A stretch of DNA of 64,000 bases from Mesoplasma melaleucae (GTDB taxonomy: Bacteria; Bacillota_I; Bacilli_A; Mycoplasmatales; Mycoplasmataceae). Positions 56,254-64,000 of this stretch are shown piece by piece (the stretch's first letter is position 1; the number at the start of each line of letters is the position of its first letter). The position numbers were made by a program, and so were the translations under genes. Below the pieces are notes generated by a model that worked only from the letters and a program-made list of their open reading frames with translations, was not told the DNA's origin and made no database searches. The DNA is taken from the NCBI RefSeq assembly GCF_002804105.1, contig NZ_CP024964.1, positions 744,001 through 808,000 on the forward strand. Reading direction: 5' to 3'.

Positions 56254-58131
56254 TTATATTATTGCTGATATAGAACGTTCTTCAAGATAAAGAACAACTT
56301 CAGTCTCTCTTTCAAATGATTTATCTTTTGAATAAAAATAAACTTTTGTTTTATTTCGTGTTACACCAAAATACATGTTTTTATCATGATATTTATTAGC
56401 CCTAATAATTCTAACATTTATTGGCACAGAATTATTCTCAATAAATTCTGTTGAGATCTGTAGCGGATTAACAAAGATGAACCCAGAATCATTAAATTTT
56501 TTTGACTTAACATTTCATAATCTATTTTCAATATCAATTAGATTATCTGTTTCTTTTGAGAAAGCAAATACATTTGATTCACCCAACTCATTTTTGCAAA
56601 TATCAACTAAGTTTTTTTCAAAGAATTCAGTTGTTGCAGTTTTAACTAATTCATCATTTTTTAATCAGTAGATTTTTTTTGATTTTCCTAAATCATTTAT
56701 TGTAAATGTTTTTGAGTGCATAATAATGAACGCTATTTCTGGATAGAACTTATTAATTTTTTTAATTGTTTCAAATAACATTTCATAATCTTTACTTGTT
56801 AATAAATGTAAAAAGTCAGATATAAAAATATTCTTCTTCCCTAAATTAATAGCTTTTAAAATTTTAACATAAATCATATTTAACGAAGATAGCTTGAAAG
56901 ACCCTTTTAAGAATCATTCAAAGTTAATGTCCAAGTTTTTAAAGTTAGATTCCATTCAATTCTCAGCTTGTTTTACAACAGGCACAATTTGTTTTTTATA
57001 ATGTTTTCTTAATGACAAGAATTCATTTTTATTACCATATTTTATTTCACCAGTTAAAATCAATTTATGATAATTATGAATATTTGAAATTATGAATTTT
57101 GTTAGCAATGTTGTTTCAGTTTTAATAAAGTTAAATAAAAATATTTTTTCTGAGTTATTTTGATCAGCAAATTTATCAACAATAATTTTTTTCCAATTAG
57201 CAAGTTCAGCTGATATATCTTGTTGTACTTCTTTTGAAACTGAATATATTTTATAGAATTTATCTAATTCAAATTTGAATTGAGACAAAATTGTTCTTTT
57301 TCTAAAAGTTAAAATAATACTTTCAAGTCTTAATTTGTTTAATCTTATGTTTAAAAACTTTAATTGTTTTTCCACAATAAACTTAGTTTGTTTATATTCA
57401 AATAAGCCTTTTCTTTTTCTCAATAATTTGTTATTTGATTTTTTTGTATTATATTCACAAGTACATGAATCTCTTAGTTCATTAAGAGAATCAATTTTGT
57501 CATATAAAACTTGAACAAATTTAAATTCCATTCTATTAAACAAAATTTCTTTTTCAATGTCATGTTTAGCTTTTGACAAAACTTTAACTTGTGGCGAAAA
57601 TTCTTCAAACAGCTTTTGTGCCATTGTTTCATTTAAAGTAGCTACTGATTCATCTAAATTTTTAATTTTTTTTTCATGAGACTCATTTAAGAATTTAAGA
57701 AATTTATTAATTGCTTCATCAATATCTCTTCTTAGCTTTAAATCTGAAAGATCATTTTTTAAATCTAATAAAGATAAATAATCATATTTCTTTTCTGCGT
57801 ATTTAATTCTTGATTTTCTTAAAAATTGTAAATCTGAAAGCAATGAAAGCGCAAGAATTCATTTTGTGGGAATTAAACGTTCAAATCAAGTATCTGTTTT
57901 AATGTATTCTGTGTGTCGTTTAATAAAGTTTTTATTAATGATATCTTTATCATCAACTTGATATCTTCCAGTTTTATTTTTTTGGCGACCTAAAATAAGT
58001 TTTTTAAATGATTTTTGTTTTTCGTCATCTAAGTAAATATTAGTTATTTCCCCAGATTTAGATTCAAAATCAATTTTTTTTATTGTTTCTTTGCTGTTTA
58101 AGGGGATGAAATTTTTAATTTTATATGACAT
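56254..58131 (-). CDS. degenerate ABC-ATPase-like protein with coiled-coil insert
   Basis: 625 residues. ATG 58131 was chosen (AGAGGA upstream) over one nine codons earlier. The outline is that of an ABC ATPase split by an insert. SGEITNIY sits where Walker A begins, but the P-loop reads LDDEKQKS (about 34-41), without Gly or GKS. A Lys- and Leu-rich coiled-coil of about 250 residues follows. Then come KNIFISDFLHLL (434-445) in the Walker B place with Asp439 but no Glu, and FIIMHSKTF with an H-loop-like His472. ATP hydrolysis seems unlikely. The role is unknown. Confidence 0.6.
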
Positions 58132-58215
58132 GAAAAATCCTCTTTCTATTAAAGACATAACATTTATTATATTTTAAATCATTTGATGTCTTAATAAAAC
58201 AGATTTATAAATAAA

Positions 58216-58233
58216 AGACCACTATTGTGGTCT
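58216..58233 (-). terminator. rpmE terminator
   Basis: Stem AGACCAC / GTGGTCT with a four-base loop and a TTTTATTTAT tail on the minus strand. Confidence 0.87.
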
Positions 58234-58236
58234 CGA

Positions 58237-58515
58237 TTATTTATTTTCTTTATTTTTTGATTTTTGGTATTCAGAATTTTTTTGAGCAGTTGCATTAATT
58301 GCTTCTTTTCTTGCAAATTTTGATTTAAATTGTTCAACACGACCTGTTGTGTTTGCAAAGTTTTGTGCTCCTGAGAAAAATGGGTGACAATTTGAACAAA
58401 GATCAATTCTCATTTCTTCTCTTTTTGTAGTTCCACAAATAAATTCATTAGCACATGTTGTACAAATAAATTTTGCTTCCTCAAAGTATTTTGGTTGAAT
58501 ATCTTTTTTTGGCAT
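58237..58515 (-). CDS. rpmE: ribosomal protein L31
   Basis: 92 residues. Start ATG 58515 (GAAAGGAGATACATCT upstream), not the earlier in-frame codon at 58533. The zinc-binding form of L31: CTTCANEF and CSNCHPFFSG, with NTTGRVEQFKSKF, the family's conserved central motif. A Lys-rich tail extends past the usual end. It is monocistronic. Confidence 0.96.
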   Translation of the reverse strand: MPKKDIQPKYFEEAKFICTTCANEFICGTTKREEMRIDLCSNCHPFFSGAQNFANTTGRVEQFKSKFARKEAINATAQKNSEYQKSKNKENK

Positions 58516-58605
58516 AGATGTATCTCCTTTCACACTATGTTTTCATTTAGATACTTTTTCAGTACTTAGAAATTATATAACATTTTTATTTAAAAGAACA
58601 AACAA

Positions 58606-58625
58606 AAAACCGCTTTCGCAATTTT
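58606..58625 (-). terminator. fba terminator
   Basis: AAAATTGC / GCGGTTTT stem with two G-U pairs and a GAAA loop, then a T run on the minus strand. Confidence 0.8.
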
Positions 58626-58642
58626 TAATTAAAATATTTAGA

Positions 58643-59533
58643 TTAAGCTTTTCCTTTGCATCTAAATCATCCAGTTAATTCGTTGAATGTTTCTTTTAAT
58701 GCTTGGTATCCAGGATTTAATAATTTTCTTGGGTCAAATCCTTTTGCTTTATTATCTAAGTCTTTTCCAGCTTCTATGTATTTTCTTGTTGCATCTCTAA
58801 ATGCTAATTGTAATTCAGTATTAACATTGATTTTTGAAATTCCCATTGAGATTGCTTTTTCAACTTGATCTTGAGGGATTCCACTTCCACCATGTAATAC
58901 CATTGGCATTTTACATGCTGATTGTAAAGCTTCTAAAGTATCGAATGATAAACCTGTTCATCATTCTGGGTATTTACCGTGAATGTTTCCGATTCCTGCT
59001 GCTAGCATTGAAATTCCTGTTTTTGAAATTTCAGTTGCTTGAGTTGGGTCTCCTAATTCACCGTTTCCTACAACTCCATCTTCTTCTCCACCGATTGATC
59101 CAATTTCAGCTTCAACTGAAATTTCGTGTTCATTAGCGAAAATTAATAATTCTTTAGTTTTAGCTAAGTTTTCTTCGTATGGTAAGTGTGATCCATCAAA
59201 CATAACTGATGAGTAACCAGCTAAAATACATTTTTTAGCCATTTCGATTGATTGTCCGTGGTCTAAGTGTAATGCAACTGGTACAGTAATGTTTAATTCA
59301 TCTAATAATCCATTAACCATTCCTACAACAGTAATTGGTCCACCCATGTATTTAATAGCACCTTCACTTGTTCCTAAGATAACTGGTGTATTTGAAGCTT
59401 GAGCTGCTTCTAAAATTGCTTTAGTTCATTCTAAGTTATTGATGTTAAAGTGACCGATTGCATATTTGTTTTCGTGTGCTGCTTTAACCATAGCTGTAGC
59501 ATTAACTAATTTTTCATGATATAGTCTTGTCAT
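58643..59533 (-). CDS. fba: fructose-bisphosphate aldolase, class II
   Basis: 296 residues. Splits fructose-1,6-bisphosphate in glycolysis. Zinc and substrate residues are in ALHLDHGQS, VEAEIGSIGGEEDG, GIGNIHGKYP and VLHGGSGIP; the NVNTELQLAFRDATRKY motif is also present. ATG 59533 follows AAAGAGGAAAAT. With ldh in the same window it fits a glycolytic, fermentative metabolism. Confidence 0.97.
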
Positions 59534-59612
59534 TTAATTTTCCTCTTTCTTTAAACTTCTATAAAATTATACAACTTTATAACTTTTAAAAAAATAATTT
59601 TAATTTATCTGG

Positions 59613-59857
59613 GTAAATTGTTTATTTGGTGCAAAGTGCAAGATTTACAATTTCCAGTAGTAATTTACTGAAAAAATTGTATGTGAACGTCTTTTGTTAC
59701 ATTTATTTTATCATTTTTAATAAAAAAGCAACACAAAATAAAGAAATCGTTAAATTTTCATTTTTTGTACACAAGGTACTTTTATTTGTACATTTTATGT
59801 TGTTTTATCATGTCAATATATTTAGCAAACTTAGAATCAGCAAAAGCAATGACCACA
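59613..59857 (-). mobile_element. scar of the mobile unit: 3' end and transposase tail
   Basis: Matches the end of the unit: TTTATTTGGTGCAAAG, the stem-loop, the spacer with AAAAAAGCAACA, then the last codons of the transposase (KYIDMIKQHKMYK, stop) and part of the preceding GHxA region. Everything upstream in the element is gone. The orientation is that of the right copy. Confidence 0.82.
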
Positions 59858-59897
59858 TTTTAACTTCAATTTTATTTAAAAAATGGAAAAATATCCA

Positions 59898-60705
59898 TTA
59901 CTTGTTTTGCCATTTTCATTCTTCAATTACATCAACTTCAGGTAATATATTTTTTAGCATTTCCTTAAAAATCATTTCAATTGCTAAATTCATACATGCT
60001 TTTGAAGTAAAAGAGAATGATCTAAATTTTGCATCTGATGATGATACTTTAATACAAACATCAACTTTATCATTTCAATTATTTTCGAATTCACCAGTTA
60101 ATAAAATAATTTTTATTTTCTTTGAAATCGCTTTTTCAATAAATTTTGATATTTCATTTTTATTCATTGAACAAGAAATTACTATTAATACGTCATTTTT
60201 ACTTATGAAATTTAAATTAATAATTTGTTGATGTCAGTCTAAACTTAACATTACATTTTTTCCAACTCTAGTTAATTTATATTCAAAAAGATATTTAAGT
60301 GAGTAATTCCCACAAAGAGATGCAATGTTTATTTTTTCTGCTTTTACTAATATATTTGAAGCTTTAATTATTTTATTATCATCAATATTATTTAATGTGT
60401 TTGTTATATCCAATAACATTTTTTCTTTGTTATCAGATAAATTATTTTTTTTCGTAATTACTTTTAAAATATATTTTAATTTTTTTGTAAAGTTTTTCTT
60501 TAAAAGTTTTGTAATTACCTTGTGGATAAAGGTCATTTATAAATCTTGTTGTAGTTGGTTGAAAAGCTTTACTTACTTCTGCTAACTCAGTAATACTTAA
60601 ATCAAATTTATTATTTTTGTTATTTCTTTTATTATTGTTTCTGCTATTCTTTTTTGAGATTTTTGATCTTCTATGCTTGCTTTATAAACTTTTTCAATAA
60701 TTAAA
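59898..60705 (-). pseudogene. RpiR-type transcription regulator, frameshifted
   Basis: An intact GGAGG site near 60712 leads to IEKVYKASIEDQKSQKRIAE, then after a frame change the HTH LSITELAEVSKAFQPTTTRF and INDLYPQGNYKTFKEKL. After a second shift the SIS domain follows, including INIASLCGNYSLKYLFEYKL and VLIVISCSMNKNEISK, ending at TAA 59898. RpiR proteins sense sugar phosphates. It is non-functional as read and sits beside the mobile-unit scar. Confidence 0.8.
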
Positions 60706-60750
60706 AAAACCTCCTTTTACACAATAATGATATATCAAACATAAGGGTTT

Positions 60751-62352
60751 TTATTTATTTTTATTTATTATAGCCTCAACAAAACCTTTGAATAACGGAT
60801 TTGGTTTATTTGGTCTTGATGTAAATTCTGGATGAAACTGACTTCCTACAAAAAATGGGTGATTTCGTAATTCAATCATTTCAACCAATTTTTTCTCTTC
60901 ATAAATTCCTGAGAATACTAATCCCTTTTCTTCTAAAACTTCTTTGTATGCATTATTAAATTCATATCTATGTCTATGTCTTTCAAACACTTCATTAGTT
61001 CCATATAATTTTTCAATTAATGTTCCTTTTTTAATTGATGTTTTATAAGAAGCCCCTAATCTTAATGTTCCACCTAAATTTTGAACATCAATTCCTCTAA
61101 TAAAATCAAAAATTGGTTTTGCACCTGAATTATCAAATTCTGTTGAGTTTGCTTCTGGTAAATTTAAAAAATCTCTAGCCATTGAAATGGTTGCAACTTG
61201 CATTCCCAAACAAATACCTAAATAAGGAATGTTATTTTCTCTTGCATATTTTGAAGCTAAGATCATTCCTTCAATCCCACGGTCTCCAAAACCACCAGGA
61301 ACTAATATACCTTTGGCATTTTGTAAAACTTCTTTATAATTATTTTCATTTAGCTTGTCAGCTTGTATTCAATTAATTTTTAGTTTTCTATTAAACTCAT
61401 AACCTGAGATTTTTAATGATTCAATTACTGAAAGATATGCATCTTGTAATTCAATATATTTACCAACAAATGTAACTTCAAATTCTTCTTTTGATTTATT
61501 AATTTTTTCAATAAATTTAATTCAAGAAGACATATCAGTTTTTTTAGTTTTAATTTGTAACTGGTCTAACACTAATCCATGTAAATTTTGTTTATACATT
61601 TCTAAAGGCACTTCATAAATTGATTCTTTATCAATTGCATCAATTACGTTATTAGTTGGAATATTACAAAATAAAGAAATTTTTTCTTTAATATCTTTTG
61701 AAGAATGCTTGTCTGTTCTTTGCACAATAATATCTGGTTGAATTCCTAAACTTAATAATTCTTTAACTGACATTTGAATTGGTTTAGTTTTATATTCTTT
61801 TGAAGCACTTAAATATAATAGCAATGCAACATGAATGAATACAACATTTTCTTTTCCTTGTTCCATTCTAATTTGTCTAATAGCTTCTATAAAAGGTTGT
61901 GATTCGATATCTCCAACAGTTCCACCAATTTCTGAAATAATTACATCAGCTTCAGATGTTTTTGCTGCTTGATACACTTTGTTTTTGATTGAATCAGTAA
62001 TATGAGGAACAACTTGAATTGTTTGCCCTCCTCAGTCTCCGCGTCTTTCAGCATTAATTGCTTCTAAATAAATTCGACCAGCTGATGTTGATGACATTTT
62101 TGTTAACTTTTCATCTATAAATCTTTCGTAGTGACCTAAATCTAAATCAGTTTCTCCACCATCATCTGTTACAAACACTTCTCCATGTTGATAAGGACTC
62201 ATTGTGCCTGGATCCACGTTTAAATAAGGATCAAATTTTTGCATAAAAACTTTTAACCCACTTGCTTTTAATAAATTACCTAATGAACTAGCGGTAATTC
62301 CTTTTCCTAATCCTGAAACTACCCCACCTGTTACAAACACAAACTTTGCCAT
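60751..62352 (-). CDS. pyrG: CTP synthase
   Basis: 533 residues. Converts UTP and glutamine to CTP. The synthase domain starts [16 protein letters not shown] and includes [19 protein letters not shown] and [12 protein letters not shown]. The glutaminase domain shows VPGGFGDRG, the Cys in GICLGMQ, and the His-Glu pair in [11 protein letters not shown] 62352 follows AAAGGAGTAAAC. Confidence 0.98.
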
Positions 62353-62384
62353 AATTGTTTACTCCTTTTTTTAAAAAAAATAAA

Positions 62385-62415
62385 AAAGTTGCTAAAACAT
62401 AAAAGTCGCAACTTT
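62385..62415 (-). terminator. rpoE terminator
   Basis: 8-bp stem AAAGTTGC / GCAACTTT with a 15-base loop and a TTTATTTTT tail on the minus strand, between rpoE and pyrG. Confidence 0.82.
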
Positions 62416-62433
62416 ATTTTTAAATATTATATA

Positions 62434-62841
62434 TTAATCTTCATCCTCATCAAAATAAACTATTGTTGAATCATCATCTTCTTCTTCAACAAAAAGATCA
62501 TCATATACTGCAGGATCTTCATCATCTTCATCCACGATAGTTGGTTCTTCAGTATCATCATCAGAATCAACTTTTTTTTTCTTAATAGGTTTAGAGTCAA
62601 ATTTTTTCTTAACGTCTTCAATTTTTGAATCGTCGCTTAATCCTCATTCACCTTTTGTAGAAAGGGCGAACCTTACATCAAGTACTAAATCACTGTATAG
62701 ATCAGCAATCGCTTCGCTTTCATCATTTTTATGATTGACTGCTTTATTTTTGATAGCATGTCAAATGACCATTAATTTAACTGGATTTTTACGCTTTTTC
62801 AAAAATTCATAAGCTAAATCAATATTTGATAAACTTTGCAT
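62434..62841 (-). CDS. rpoE: RNA polymerase delta subunit
   Basis: 135 residues. An N-terminal HARE-HTH-like domain (IDLAYEFLKKRKNPVKLMV, then LYSDLVLDVRFALSTKGEWG) is followed by a Lys patch and a long Asp/Glu tail, the hallmark of delta. Delta increases RNA polymerase recycling and specificity in Firmicutes and Mollicutes. It lies upstream of pyrG as in Bacillus. Confidence 0.94.
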
Positions 62842-62864
62842 TTTATTCACCCTTACTTTCTTAT

Positions 62865-64000
62865 CTACATTACTTCTTTTGGGAAAAAGTATTTTTTAAC
62901 TATTTTTTCTTCTTCAATTTGTTTAACTGTGTTAGCTAATAAACTAAACTTAGTTAATGATTTAACAACATTATTTTTATCAATTATATAAATTGTCTGA
63001 TCTTTACCATCAATTAGTCCATCTTTATAAATACTTGGTCTTTTGATTTTAGGTTCAATAAAGTAGTATTTCAATTCTTTACCTTCTTCTTTTAGTAAAG
63101 CTTTAATTTCTCTAATTTTAAATTCATCTGCTTCTTTTAATTTCAAGAAATTTCTATTAAATATTCTTGATGATAAATCACTTAAGATATGATCATTTTC
63201 ATTCTTACAATTTTTGATGATATCAACCATTGTAAAATCATCTAAAATTAAGTATAAATCTATTGGAATATTTTTTCCATCAAAAATATAATTAAAATAA
63301 TATTTTATTCTTGAATCTTTAAAATCAAATCCATCATTATTTAAATCAACAATTCTTTCAAATCAACTAACTAGTGTAACATCAAAAGCTATTGATATAG
63401 TATGTTCATAAACTTGTTTGTACATAAGGTATCTTCCAAGCAAGTATGATTCAATTGCATGAATTGTTTTTTTAGGGAAAACAATTTTATTATCTACTAT
63501 TCTTACATTTCTAATTAAAAATTCAGTATCAACTGAAACATAGTTTACTCCACAATAATATGAATCTCTCATTAGATAATCAATTCGATCTGCATCTAAT
63601 TGACTGCTAACTAATAAATTTAAAACCTTATTTGGATATTTACCTTCTAAAATAGCAATTACATCTTCAGGATTTACTTTATGTTTTTTCAATATTTTTG
63701 CAATATTTCCATTGGGGTTTTTGATAATATCAGCACTATACTCTTCATGACTTCTTTTAGTTATTTTTTCAAAAGTATGTGAAAATGGTCCATGACCAAT
63801 ATCATGCATTAATCCTGCTAGTAAAACAATTTTTTTCTCTTTATCAGAAATCTTAGCAAAATTAGGAGTTTGCAAAAATTGATAAATAATATGATAAACT
63901 CCAATACAATGAGTAAATCTTGTATGTGAAGCTCCTGCATAAGCATATTGAGCTCCTCCTAGTTGAAGAACTCTTCTTAAACGTTGCATTTCAGGTGAAT
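62865..64000 (-). CDS. HD-domain phosphohydrolase, 5' end outside window
   Basis: At least 378 residues; the frame stays open to the window edge. The HD domain is complete: RFTHCIGVYHI, then LLAGLMHDIGHGPFSHTFE and SSQLDADRIDYLMRDSYYCG, matching the dGTPase-like group of HD proteins in Gram-positives. The C-terminal part is alpha/beta without a clear motif. It precedes rpoE on the same strand. A nucleotide or dNTP phosphohydrolase is likely; the substrate is open. Confidence 0.9.

Noticed and set aside
59626-60231. 201-codon plus-strand reading
   Set aside because: It is the complement of the mobile-unit scar and the RpiR pseudogene; the minus-strand reading matches known families, the plus-strand one does not.

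Overview
The window is AT-rich Mollicute DNA that reads UGA as tryptophan (genetic code 4): rpoB, rpoC, alaS, fusA, pyrG and most other genes are open only when in-frame TGA codons are read through. The core order (ldh, rpoC, rpoB, rplL, rplJ ... rplA, rplK ... alaS ... tuf, fusA, rpsG, rpsL ... prfA, tdk ... rpmE, fba ... pyrG, rpoE), the lipoprotein type and the mobile genes suggest the Mesoplasma/Entomoplasma/Spiroplasma side of the class, most like Mesoplasma. The species call is an inference.

Layout. 1-7.4 kb is accessory: the end of a large unknown protein, a small lipoprotein, then a plus-strand mobile unit (about 2026-6018) carrying a membrane protein, a phage large terminase and an ISLre2/UPF0236-type transposase, followed by two broken genes. 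7.5-40.4 kb is core, nearly all on the minus strand: lactate dehydrogenase, RNA polymerase beta and beta', a Fic-like protein, L7/L12 and L10 with an L10 leader, a YhgE/Pip membrane protein, an amino-acid permease and a hydrolase, L1/L11, alanyl-tRNA synthetase, a HAD phosphatase, EF-Tu, EF-G, S7, S12 and cardiolipin synthase. A decay pocket at 30.7-32.6 kb holds a ruined glycerol kinase. 40.4-49.0 kb is an accessory island bounded by two inward-facing, similar IS3-like ends. It holds decayed ParA, HU and membrane genes, a 17-bp motif present three times, and a second, inverted copy of the terminase-transposase unit (43712-47470). 49.0-64 kb returns to core genes: GNAT protein, Sua5-like protein, prmC, prfA, tdk, a DHH phosphoesterase, a degenerate ABC-ATPase-like protein, rpmE, fba, pyrG, rpoE and a partial HD-domain protein. 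A solo end of the mobile unit lies at 59.6 kb.

The most interesting element is the terminase plus transposase unit. It is present as two nearly identical full-length copies in inverted orientation about 38 kb apart, with two further scars of its 3' end. The gene in front of the terminase differs between copies (membrane protein versus zinc-ribbon protein), and the 3' end carries a conserved stem-loop. The inverted copies bracket rpoBC, ribosomal protein genes, tuf and fusA, so recombination between them would flip that whole segment.

Core genes are intact while accessory genes are full of nonsense codons and frameshifts, several at poly-A/T runs. This argues for real decay rather than poor sequence. 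No rRNA, tRNA or CRISPR array was recognised.
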